From positions 96,553,947 to 96,617,946 of the forward strand of contig CM056573.1 of the NCBI GenBank assembly GCA_029721435.1: a stretch of 64,000 bases of DNA, read 5' to 3'. Positions 12,215 through 22,489 of the stretch are shown piece by piece. Both the position numbers and the translations under genes were made by a program. Position 1 is the stretch's first letter; each line of letters begins with the position of its first letter. This DNA is from Gymnothorax reevesii. Taxonomy: Eukaryota; Chordata; Actinopteri; Anguilliformes; Muraenidae. Under the pieces are notes generated by a model. It was not told the origin of the DNA. It did no database searches and saw nothing but the letters and a program-made list of their open reading frames with translations.

Positions 12215-13405
12215 AATGAACGCAAGAACATTTAAAAGTCAAATTGCACATCTATTACTTTGACACTTTAAGCCAACAAACAATCATTCTGAAACAGGGA
12301 TCGATTTTAGAGCTCCTGAAAAATCCATATCAAAACCTGCTGACTAATAACTTGTGTTACAAATACAATATTTTAGCTTAATTACAGTACATCTCCTGTG
12401 GGTTTCACAAACAAAATGCTTGCATTCTGATGTCATAAATGATTGGTCCATATTATCAGCTGATCACAAACCCTGTTGCTGTGTTTGTGGCTTCCAGGGT
12501 ACACTGAGTAAATTTTGTTTTCGCCCCTCTAAAAGACTGCGTCACAGGAATGATGAATATGTAGTCTGAGACACAGAATCCAACTGGAAGCTAAAACAGA
12601 CACAATTCTCCTGAGACCACTACTTAGGATGCCTCACAGTCGATCCACTGACACCACAACAGACCCCACACCGCAACCCCATATCAGCCTGCCGATAAGT
12701 CCCTCTGCAAACAGCCTTAAGCCCAACTTGCATATCAATCACGCTGACCTCTGTCATCCTCGAGCTGACTGGGAAGGATCATTCCCACCACTGGCTCTGA
12801 AAGGAATGCTCTAATCAATGTGGCCTGGAGCCAGTGGACCTCTGATTTGTTCTTGGGGTTGATGGGCATGGGGGAGGGGTATCAGAGACACTGTCACCAG
12901 GGGAAGGTGCGCACAAAGGAAGCAACATGGAATTCAGCAAAATGTGGTCAGGTCAGCGGATATGCAAGAACCGGGGGGGTAGAGTCCATCAGTCTCGAGC
13001 ATGTTTGTATTTGGGGTGGTATTGTGGGTGTGGGGGTTCCTGTATATTTGGGCCACCGTTACAGGATATCAACCACACACAAGCCAAACACAAGCATAAT
13101 TCGAGTAGAAATTAAAACACAATGAAACAATGGAGCGACTGTGCCTTCTTTTTCATTGTCCTGATGGCTTCCATATTTTTACAGCAAATACCCTTTAAAA
13201 AAAACAGCTATTTTTGAAAGAAAATAACCATAATGACAAACACATAGCAATACAAAAGGGACGGCCTGATTAGTTTTATGCATATGATTATATTTTCATA
13301 TTTAAAATTTGCTTAGAGACGAGAACAGGCAGGCTGGTAAATTATGTGAATTGACCTGACAAGAACGACAAACAAGTGGCCTGAAGGAAAAGCAGCTCTA
13401 AAAAA
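12215..13405. other. rgs6 intron flank of the minisatellite, no recognised features
   Basis: Ordinary unique-looking sequence up to the first partial 28-bp unit. ORFs here are short and lack motifs. This is the distal, non-exon end of the array. Confidence 0.4.
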
Positions 13406-16400
13406 ATCTCAATCTGCACTCACCTGTCTATGCATCTCAATCTGCAATCACCTGTCTATGCATCTCAATCTGCCCTCACCTGTCTATGCATATCAATCTG
13501 CTCTCACCTGTCGATGCATCTCAATCTGCCCTCACCTGTCTATGCATCTCAATCTGCACTCACCTGTCTATGCATCTCAATCTGCACTCGCCTGTCTATG
13601 CATCTCAATCTGCCCTCACCTGTCTATGCATATCAATCTGGACTCACCTGTCTATGCATCTCAATCTGGACTCACCTGTCTATGCATCTCAATCTGCACT
13701 CGCCTGTCTATGCATCTCAATCTGGACTCACCTGTCTATGCATCTCAATCTGCACTCGCCTGTCTATGCATCTCAATCTGGACTCACCTGTCTATGCATC
13801 TCAATCTGCACTCGCCTGTCTATGCATCTCAATCTGGACTCACCTGTCTATGCATCTCAATCTGCCCTCACCTGTCTATGCATCTCAATCTGCACTCACT
13901 TGTCTATGCATCTCAATCTGGACTCACCTGTCTACGCATCTCAATCTGCCCTCACCTGTCTATGCATCTCAATCTGCACTCACCTGTCTATGCATCTCAA
14001 TCTGCACTCACCTGTCTATGCATCTCAATCTGCCCTCACCTGTCTATGCATCTCAATCTGCACTCACTTGTCTATGCATCTCAATCTGCCCTCACCTGTC
14101 TATGCATCTCAATCTGGACTCACCTGTCTATGCATCTCAATCTGCACTCGCCTGTCTATGCATCTCAATCTGCACTCACTTGTCTATGCATCTCAATCTG
14201 CCCTCACCTGTCTATGCATCTCAATCTGGACTCACCTGTCTATGCATCTCAATCTGCACTCGCCTGTCTATGCATCTCAATCTGGACTCACCTGTCTATG
14301 CATCTCAATCTGCACTCACTTGTCTATGCATCTCAATCTGCCCTCACCTGTCTACGCATCTCAATCTGGACTCACCTGTCTACGCATCTCAATCTGCCCT
14401 CACCTGTCTATGCATCTCAATCTGCACTCACCTGTCTATGCATCTCAATCTGCACTCACATGTCTATGCATCTCAATCTGCCCTCACCTGTCTATGCATC
14501 TCAATCTGCACTCACTTGTCTATGCATCTCAATCTGCCCTCACCTGTCTATGCATCGCAATCTGGACTCACCTGTCTATGCATCTCAATCTGGACTCACC
14601 TGTCTATGCATCTCAATCTGGACTCACCTGTCTATGCATCTCAATCTGCACTCGCCTGTCTATGCATCTCAATCTGGACTCACCTGTCTATGCATCTCAA
14701 TCTGGACTCACCTGTCTATGCATCTCAATCTGCACTCGCCTGTCTATGCATCTCAATCTGGACTCACCTGTCTATGCATCTCAATCTGCACTCGCCTGTC
14801 TATGCATCTCAATCTGCACTCACCTGTCTATGCATCTCAATCTGGACTCACCTGTCTATGCATCTCAATCTGCACTCGCCTGTCTATGCATCTCAATCTG
14901 GACTCACCTGTCTATGCATCTCAATCTGCACTCGCCTGTCTATGCATCTCAATCTGGACTCACCTGTCTATGCATCTCAATCTGCACTCACCTGTCTATG
15001 CATCTCAATCTGGACTCACCTGTCTAAGCATCTCAATCTGGACTCACCTGTCTATGCATCTCAATCTGCACTCACCTGTCTATGCATCTCAATCTGGACT
15101 CACCTGTCTATGCATCTCAATCTGGACTCACCTGTCTATGCATCTCAATCTGCACTCACCTGTCTATGCATCTCAATCTGGACTCACCTGTCTATGCATC
15201 TCAATCTGCACTCGCCTGTCTATGCATCTCAATCTGCACTCGCCTGTCTACGCATCTCAATCTGCACTCACCTGTCTATGCATCTCAATCTGCACTCGCC
15301 TGTCTATGCATCTCAATCTGGACTCACCTGTCTATGCATCTCAATCTGCACTTGCCTGTCTATGCATCTCAATCTGCACTCACTTGTCTATGCATCTCAA
15401 TCTGCCCTCACCTGTCTATGCATCTCAATCTGGACTCACCTGTCTACGCATCTCAATCTGCACTCACCTGTCTATGCATCTCAATCTGCACTCACCTGTC
15501 TATGCATCTCAATCTGCACTCACCTGTCTATGCATCTCAATCTGCCCTCACCTGTCTATGCATCTCAATCTGCACTCACTTGTCTATGCATCTCAATCTG
15601 CCCTCACCTGTCTATGCATCGCAATCTGGACTCACCTGTCTATGCATCTCAATCTGGACTCACCTGTCTATGCATCTCAATCTGCACTCGCCTGTCTATG
15701 CATCTCAATCTGGACTCACCTGTCTATGCATCTCAATCTGGACTCACCTGTCTATGCATCTCAATCTGCACTCGCCTGTCTATGCATCTCAATCTGGACT
15801 CACCTGTCTATGCATCTCAATCTGCCCTCACCTGTCTACGCATCTCAATCTGGACTCACCTGTCTACGCATCTCAATCTGCCCTCACCTGTCTACGCATC
15901 TCAATCTGCACTCACCTGTCTATGCATCTCAATCTGCACTCACCTGTCTATGCATCTCAATCTGCCCTCACCTGTCTATGCATCTCAATCTGCACTCACT
16001 TGTCTATGCATCTCAATCTGCCCTCACCTGTCTATGCATCGCAATCTGGACTCACCTGTCTATGCATCTCAATCTGGACTCACCTGTCTATGCATCTCAA
16101 TCTGCACTCGCCTGTCTATGCATCTCAATCTGGACTCACCTGTCTATGCATCTCAATCTGGACTCACCTGTCTATGCATCTCAATCTGGACTCACCTGTC
16201 TATGCATCTCAATCTGCACTCGCCTGTCTATGCATCTCAATCTGGACTCACCTGTCTATGCATCTCAATCTGCACTCGCCTGTCTATGCATCTCAATCTG
16301 GACTCACCTGTCTATGCATCTCAATCTGCACTCGCCTGTCTATGCATCTCAATCTGGACTCGCCTGTCTATGCATCTCAATCTGGACTCACCTGTCTATG

Positions 16401-17544
16401 CATCTCAATCTGCACTCACCTGTCTATGCATCTCAATCTGCACTCACCTGTCTATGCATCTCAATCTGGACTCACCTGTCTATGCATCTCAATCTGCACT
16501 CACCTGTCTATGCATCTCAATCTGGACTCACCTGTCTATGCATCTCAATCTGCACTCACCTGTCTATGCATTTCAATCTGGACTCACCTGTCTATGCATC
16601 TCAATCTGCACTCGCCTGTCTATGCATCTCAATCTGGACTCACCTGTCTATGCATCTCAATCTGCACTCACCTGTCTATGCATCTCAATCTGGACTCACC
16701 TGTCTATGCATCTCAATCTGCACTCGCCTGTCTATGCATCTCAATCTGGACTCACCTGTCTATGCATCTCAATCTGCACTCGCCTGTCTATGCATCTCAA
16801 TCTGGACTCACCTGTCTATGCATCTCAATCTGCACTCACCTGTCTATGCATCTCAATCTGCACTCACCTGTCTATGCATCTCAATCTGCACTCACCTGTC
16901 TATGCATCTCAATCTGGACTCACCTGTCTATGCATCTCAATCTGGACTCACCTGTCTATGCATCTCAATCTGGACTCACCTGTCTATGCATCTCAATCTG
17001 CTCTCACCTGTCTATGCATCTCAATCTGCACTCGCCTGTCTATGCATCTCAATCTGCAATCACCTGTCTATGCATCTCAATCTGCTCTCACCTGTCTATG
17101 CATCTCAATCTGCACTCACCTGTCTATGCATCTCAATCTGCACTCGCCTGTCTATGCATCTCAATCTGCAATCACCTGTCTATGCATCTCAATCTGCACT
17201 CGCCTGTCTATGCATCTCAATCTGGACTCACCTGTCTATGCATCTCAATCTGGACTCACCTGTCTATGCATCTCAATCTGCTCTCACCTGTCTATGCATC
17301 TCAATCTGCACTCGCCTGTCTATGCATCTCAATCTGCAATCACCTGTCTATGCATCTCAATCTGCTCTCACCTGTCTATGCATCTCAATCTGCACTCACC
17401 TGTCTATGCATCTCAATCTGCACTCGCCTGTCTATGCATCTCAATCTGCAATCACCTGTCTATGCATCTCAATCTGCACTCGCCTGTCTATGCATCTCAA
17501 TCTGGACTCACCTGTCTATGCATCTCAATCTGGACTCACCTGTC
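13406..17544 (-). repeat. 28-bp minisatellite, about 148 copies, each unit a copy of the rgs6 5' splice site
   Basis: On the rgs6 strand the unit starts GTGAGTCCA (or GTGAGTGCA), continues GATTGAGATGCATAGACAG and then repeats. The TCTC landmark at 13407 and at 17523 lie 4116 bp apart, exactly 147 x 28, so there is no net indel. The unit joins the 62-nt exon without a gap: the exon ends GACAG and intron GTGAGT opens the first unit, so the unit spans an exon-intron junction (5 exon-like plus 23 intron bases). By hand count about 30 units read GC instead of GT at the donor, about 8 have A instead of G just before the GT, and a few have other changes. Larger periods exist, for example 420 bp (15 units) between 15616 and 16036. 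The plus-strand reading frames through it are not genes. Confidence 0.98.
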
Positions 17545-17601
17545 AGCGACTTTGGACACCTTCATACAATGTCTGTCCAGCTGAGTGTTTAAAAATGAGA
17601 T
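17540..17601 (-). CDS. rgs6: rgs6 coding exon (first half of GGL domain), 62 nt, donor fused to minisatellite
   Basis: On the minus strand a long pyrimidine tract and acceptor TTCTCTTCTCCCAG precede 20 codons plus two bases. The translation reads ISFLNTQLDRHCMKVSKVAD, matching the helical part of the R7 GGL domain (RGS6 has an FLNxQxDRHCLKMSKVAES-like stretch). The exon ends GCTGACAG, and the two leftover bases AG join the leading T of the 4627-4737 exon to give Ser. Its donor, CAG|GTGAGT, is a perfect U1 consensus and is also the first unit of the 28-bp minisatellite at 13406-17544. There is no ordinary intron sequence between donor and array. Reading past the donor gives an in-frame TGA at once (AG|G TGA). 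The GGL domain binds G-beta-5 and stabilises the protein. Confidence 0.96.
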
Positions 17602-18225
17602 CTGGGAGAAGAGAAACAAAAAACAAACTGTCATGTGCTCTGCTCCCAAAAGATGTGACATGAATCAAAAATTCCTGATACATGAGAATAACTGGACAAA
17701 TGGTGGTGGCGTTGGCACAGTATATCCCGAAACTAAAGAACTCCCCCCCCCTTTCACAAACATTATAATTCAGCTGGGTGGTGACGCTACAGGTTTTTGT
17801 GTATATGGTCCCGAAAGTCGGCAGGGGAACTACTGTGGGCTCCAGGAATGTTCACAGCAAATTTTACCCAATTGCATTTTTTGTAAAATAAAATTTTTCC
17901 TGGCTGCAGTGTTACAGGAACAGTTACAGTACTACGAGAACAATAGGACTGTTATTTTATGTAACAAGACATTCACTGCAAAGCTTATCTGGGCCCGTAT
18001 TCACAAAGCATCTTAGCGCAAAAAGTAGGTCCTAACTGCCGAATTTAGGAGAAACTCCTAAAAAAAATGGGCATGTCAGTCATAAATTTAAGACTCCTAA
18101 TAATTTTTACTAAGTGTTATTCACAAAGCATTTTAGGCCTAAAAGTAGCTCCTAAGTCTGGGAGGGCTTAAAAGTAGTCAAGAGGACTCCTAACTCGCTA
18201 AAACCTATTCACAAAGAATCGGAAA

Positions 18226-18648
18226 ATGGCTGCTGCTGTTGAAAGACGGAATGACTTGGAAATTCTGAATGGTGCGCAGTTGTTGAAAAGATATCGGATC
18301 AACCTTGAAGGGATTTTATTTGTTGTTGACTTGGTGGGGGAGAGAATTACGCCTCCAACCATGAGAAACAATCTAATAAGCCCCAAAATAAAAAGTTTGA
18401 AAACAGTTTGTTACTTGGCCACCGGAAAAATGAGACTTTGCACCGCGGACAATTTAGGGATTTCACAATCATATGTCAGTCGCTCAATTCAACAAACAAT
18501 CAATGCACTCTGTGAACCTCATATCATTCGACAGTTTATCCGATTTCCAATGGACATTTGCCAAAAACACAGAATCAAACTTGTATTCATGCACATCTCG
18601 GCATGCATGAAATATTTTATTAGACAATTGAGCGAGGGATACATTTAA
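18226..18648 (+). pseudogene. Harbinger transposase, N-terminal part (HARBI1-like)
   Basis: The ORF opens MAAAVERRNDLEILNGAQLL and contains a LLKRYRINLEGILFVVDLV helix region, then CYLATGKMRLCTADNLGISQ and SYVSRSIQQTINAL. The GISQSYVSR helix-turn-helix-like block followed by an HIIRQFIRFP segment is characteristic of HARBI1-type transposases. The DDE nuclease domain that should follow is absent: the frame runs into unrelated sequence and stops after 140 codons, against about 350 in full-length proteins. Confidence 0.85.
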
Positions 18649-18820
18649 TAGATCATCATAATAATACCAGCCTATGTCATATTTTGTATGCATATTTGAA
18701 TTGTAGGCTATAAATTACAAACCAAGCTTAGTATGCTTTCCTGTTTGAATTATAGCCCGTTTATTGGCTGCAATCTCAGACCTCCTCTGCCATTGCAGCC
18801 CATACCACCGCTTCTCGCAG

Positions 18821-19018
18821 TCATCTGTTCTCAGACACACGAGGGGACTGCAGCATTGGTCTGTCGGCTGATATTATCCCACGCATCCCGCTTGGATTTG
18901 CTGTGCACCCCCAAGCCTCTCTGATAACATGCTTTCGCTCCAGCACCAACTGGGCCAGCAGCAGTAACTGGTCGTGCCTCCAGTTAGGCTTTCGCGGCCT
19001 TTTTGAACTTTCTTCCAT
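18821..19018 (-). pseudogene. Harbinger Myb/SANT-like accessory protein, N-terminal fragment
   Basis: The minus-strand ORF begins MEESSKRPRKPNWRHDQLLL and continues LAQLVLERKHVIREAWG. PNW..DQLLLLAQLVLERK matches the first helix of the Myb/SANT-like domain in Harbinger second proteins. It becomes unrelated after about 38 residues. Its orientation, facing the transposase, fits a two-gene Harbinger element. Confidence 0.7.
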
Positions 19019-19609
19019 GACAGTTTAGGGCAAACAAACTTGAACAGCCCGACATTTAAATTATCGCAACATATTCTCATTGGGTAATAAGTTGCTAATT
19101 ATTGAGGCAAACGACATGTTTTATTTCTGACTTGTTTTATGCTATTGGCATTTTTACAAGTATCTCTTTCCTTTGTATGTTTATTTGCCCAAGGGCGTGA
19201 TGTGTGGGGACTGCGCAGAGTGCATTTTCAGGAGTGCTCAACATGTTATTATTTTATGGGACAAACCAGCCGCTTGGACTCTTTCCTCATTTTTTCCTCC
19301 ATGGGTTGAATGTGGGATATTTTTTTCAATGGGCCACCCTGTCACCAAACAACCAATCACCGTGCCCATTGTCCTATGGCTCGTGCATGAGAATTTACGT
19401 CATCCATATCAACGGAGATTTACTCCCACCTGTCTCAGCGCTACTCCTAGTCTAGGAGTTACCAGTTTTCTTGACTGAAAGTTGCTCTCAGCGGCTTTTT
19501 AAAAAATTTTAAATATTTTACTCCTTCATAAAATGTTTTAGAGCGACTTAGGAGTACTCCTAGCAGTAAGATAAGTTGCTTTGAGAATACGGGCCCTGAT
19601 TCCCATTAA

Positions 19610-20406
19610 TACAATTTGACTAATTTCATTTGGAAATGTAGTTTCACCTAATGGTCATGTGACAGTAAAAGTAATATAGCCATCAAAATTAATACGGTTC
19701 CTCCTCGATGTACCAGGAATAATGACAGTAGATTTGAGGGGATTCACATTAGAGCTGTTTGAGTTGTTCCATTTTTAAAAATGGATGGTCTGGCCTGGTG
19801 GTGGTGCAAAAGAAAAGATAATGGGGTCAATAATATCACCCTGATGCACAAGGAACAGTCACAGAAGGTTTAGCATGATTTCTTTCCAAATTGCCAGTTA
19901 GTGTGCATTTGGAAATGTGGAATTTGTAGTGGTTGTTCAACAGAAAACATGACAAAGCCATCACAGTCAATAACATCTTTCTCCGTGCTGTGCTCTATGA
20001 ATGTTGAAAGCAGATTTGACATGATTTCCATTAAAACTATTTGAATCATAGCAATTTTAAAAATTACAATTAAAATTAAAAAAGTTTGGCCTGATGGTGG
20101 TGCCACAGCAAAGGTCACAGAGTGGCCTACATGAATAGCAGCCCTTCCCTGTGCACCAGAAATAGTCACGTATATGACATCAATCCCATCAAAAAAATGA
20201 CTGAGTTTCTGCATTTGGAAATGTAAAGTTTGACCAAATGGTGGTAGTGCAGGAAAATGGGGTCATACAAAATGATTGGATCCATCCTTAAAGCCCCAGA
20301 AACAAACACCTTCTAACACACTAAAACAAAGGATCTCCAGTGGCGGCGATGGCATCTACGGTGAATCCATAATACCCCCAAAACATGGTTTTGCGGGGAT
20401 AATTAA
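19610..20406. mobile_element. Tandem-core element with terminal hairpin (same layout as 6190-7306)
   Basis: Diverged units of about 150 bp or its multiples recur, marked by CATTTGGAAATGT (near 19630, 19907 and 20211) and by TGGCCTGGTGGTGGTGC-like blocks (near 19793 and 20090). The right end has GGCGGCGATGGC and then the hairpin ATACCCC-CAAAAC-ATG-GTTTTG-CGGGGAT (about 20373-20400) with AATTAATTA after it. Its hairpin lies about 70 bp from the donor of the rgs6 99-nt exon, so this end forms part of that exon's downstream intron. Confidence 0.5.
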
Positions 20407-20435
20407 TTACATCGGAGGTTATGGATGGCTTTGTG

Positions 20436-20462
20436 GGCGTGTGTGTGTGTGCGTGTGTGCGC
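20436..20462. repeat. (GT)n microsatellite, CA-repeat on the rgs6 transcript
   Basis: An interrupted GT run lies on the plus strand. In rgs6 pre-mRNA it is a CA repeat starting about 16 nt downstream of the weak GTACAG donor of the 99-nt exon, a position where CA repeats can bind hnRNP L and influence donor use. Confidence 0.9.
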
Positions 20463-20478
20463 GCCATTGCATCTGTAC

Positions 20479-20577
20479 CTCTTTCTGCACATCCTCTTTG
20501 GTGGTCTTCCTGGCTGGTTGTGAGGGTGTGTGGACAGGGCTCTGAGACTGTGCTTCCTCTGGCACACCGTATACTGA
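20479..20577 (-). CDS. rgs6: rgs6 coding exon (pre-GGL linker), 99 nt
   Basis: On the minus strand the acceptor CCCCTGTTAACAG is followed by 33 codons starting [16 protein letters not shown] and ending [12 protein letters not shown], then the donor GAG|GTACAG. RGS6 proteins carry an SVYGV...QSPVH...RKTTKED segment right after NPQKVKK, so this exon settles the identification as rgs6. It is phase 0 at both ends. The donor is weak (GTACAG rather than GTAAGT), and a CA repeat on the transcript begins about 16 nt downstream of it, while a transposon terminal hairpin lies about 70 bp away. The final codons open the first helix of the GGL domain. Confidence 0.95.
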
Positions 20578-20959
20578 CTGTTAACAGGGGAGCGGAAAAT
20601 AAGAAAAAACAAGATGATTCAGAGTGAGGAGAAAAAGATAATAGTTACATATACCTGGCTTGTGGCTGTATGAAGATTTTGTTGTTAATGTCACCAGCAC
20701 TCACTTCGAGGAGGTGGGTTACCACGAGTTCCATTCCTCTTTTGAGTGATCAGCTCAACATTTTTGGGACTTCAACATAAATCCAAGTTAAATGATTGAT
20801 TCAATATTTTCTATATAGGAATAAAAACACCACAGGACCTGATTTATTAACTGTACATAATTTCGGTAACCAAACCATAAAATACCACTTTTCATTAAAG
20901 TCATGTTAGTAGTTCTGCTCGTGACAAGAAATGATTACATGCAGATCAACAGACAGACA

Positions 20960-21290
20960 CACCAATGACTATATATCCTCACCCCACATTCTATTGGGTG
21001 AATGACAAACAAACATGAACTATTACATATATAATATAGTTTTTCTGTTATATTCCTGGTAAGCTAACAGATCACCGATGTTAGTAATTTTGTAAAGATC
21101 ATTGAGAGGGTTTTGAGTTCTCTCTCATCAGCTATCCCCCTTGAATCAATCAGATTTAATTTAAAAGGCACCACCTAAGGACCTTCTTCATATGCCTATA
21201 AACTTTTGTGAAGATCATTCACACAGTTTTAAAGTTCTGCTCTGTAAATTGTGAATACCATCCTCATTTAAAGGGTACCTCTGGATAAAT
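20960..21290. repeat. Diverged repeat related to 25860-26240
   Basis: Blocks such as TTTTGTGAAGATCATTCACA, AGTTCTGCTC and ACCATCCTCATTTAAAGGGTACCTCTGG recur in the tandem units at 25860-26240. It is probably a fragment of the same tandem-core family. Confidence 0.4.
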
Positions 21291-21629
21291 TATATTTTAA
21301 AATATTTGTTTTTCTTGCAGAAATAGAAATAAAAAATCAGCATTTTATGTTAACACTGTGACAAAATACAGCCGAACTTGAAACGTCGGCTGATCCTGCA
21401 AGTTTTGCCAGGGGTGTGCCATACCGGGGCAGGCTGTGACGTCCGCGAGTTGATTGTGTTCAATCCTGTCAAACACTGGTCAAAGGCGGTCTTAGGCATT
21501 CTGGCTGTGTTTACATAAAAAAAAAACTCCGGAATATCCAAATCTTGTGTAGGACAAAGAGAATAGTAATAAATTTGACGATAACGAGAATGATTTGGTG
21601 GCCAATTTTTGGAAAGGCCGGGTTAAGAT

Positions 21630-21940
21630 GTCGCCAAACACATGGTGTAACTGTGGTCGCTGTTCCAAACAAAGAAGATGGATGCCACTGTTGCAAAGAA
21701 CATGAGCTTTTACTGGATAAAATGGGAGGGTATGACGTGCTTGACCGATTTTCCAGACCTGGAACAATATGTAGCCCCCGTCCGTCACTCGAAATGGCAT
21801 TTATCGATGCTATGATTCAGAAGCACATAGGAGGGCCAGCATCACAACTGCTGTCAAACTGGCGAGTACACACATCTGCGCATTTGGGTGGGCAATTCCA
21901 CTGTGGCGTGTTACCCCGAGCGCATTACTACGTTTTATAG
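21630..21940 (+). pseudogene. P2X7-C-terminal-like zinc-binding domain fragment
   Basis: One frame gives NTWCNCGRCS (about 21636-21665). The adjacent frame continues NKEDGCHCCKEHELLLDKMG, then DRFSRPGTICSPRPSLEMAF. WCxCGxC followed by a CxCC.E block is the signature of the P2RX7 C-terminal-like domain (P2RX7_C), widespread in fish in multicopy, often transposon-linked genes. A frameshift separates the two motifs and the end is degenerate. A matching N-terminal exon-like piece lies downstream at 23449, so the locus is rearranged or holds two copies. Function of these fish proteins is unknown to me. Confidence 0.5.
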
Positions 21941-22351
21941 TTTTGTTTCCTTCATTGCATATTCACTGTGTGTATAATATTTAGGGCTGAACTGAATGTC
22001 ATTTTTTCACGTTCAAATTTTTGACAGAGATACTCAAATGAAGCTTTGAATTCCTCCCCCTCAACTTACACATTCGGACGCGCGATGCAGCACATGCGCT
22101 TTAAAAATGCATTCTCCTCGGAGGCCGACTATATGCAACATTATACTATGAAAAAAATGGTAACAAATAGATAAAATACATCAGAAGATTTCTAAAGTGT
22201 TTTTAATTCTAACAGTGAGATACAGAACAGATGTGACAAACATGCACTCGTTATGAAAGGGACAACTCCATAACGGAATGCTTACCGTGGCCCATCCAGA
22301 AAATGATAAAATAAAACTAAACTTTTTCCAAACAACCTAGCATAATAACTC

Positions 22352-22356
<5 letters not shown>

Positions 22357-22398
<42 letters not shown>
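22357..22398. repeat. (TA)n microsatellite
   Basis: About 21 uninterrupted TA dinucleotides on the plus strand. Confidence 0.97.
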
Positions 22399-22401
<3 letters not shown>

Positions 22402-22489
22402 ACACATGTAACCAATTCAGACACGACTATCATGTTTGCTGTATTGACATAAACTTCAGTGACGCTTATACACTAGTATCTGGTAAGCA

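Larger units (their letters stand above)
17991..19596. mobile_element. Harbinger (PIF/Harbinger) DNA transposon with two convergent ORFs
   Basis: The left end is GGGCCCGTATTCACAAAGCA and the right end, inverted, is GGGCCCGTATTCTCAAAGCA, 1606 bp in all. The subterminal motif TATTCACAAAGCAT recurs inside the left end (about 18118 and 18207). It carries a transposase N-terminus on the plus strand (18226-18648) and a Myb/SANT-like ORF on the minus strand (18821-19018), the usual two-gene Harbinger plan. A clean 3-bp target duplication was not resolved. The transposase catalytic region is missing, so it is an internally deleted copy. It fills over half of the 2.9-kb intron between two rgs6 exons. 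Confidence 0.85.

Noticed and set aside
13406..17544. CRISPR array
   Set aside because: The 28-bp repeats are directly adjacent with no unique spacers, and the genome is a vertebrate's.
13430..17663. Giant repeat-protein genes of 1384, 1401, 836 and 513 codons
   Set aside because: They are overlapping frames of one 28-bp minisatellite, all encode the same shifted repeat, and the functional strand is the opposite one (rgs6).
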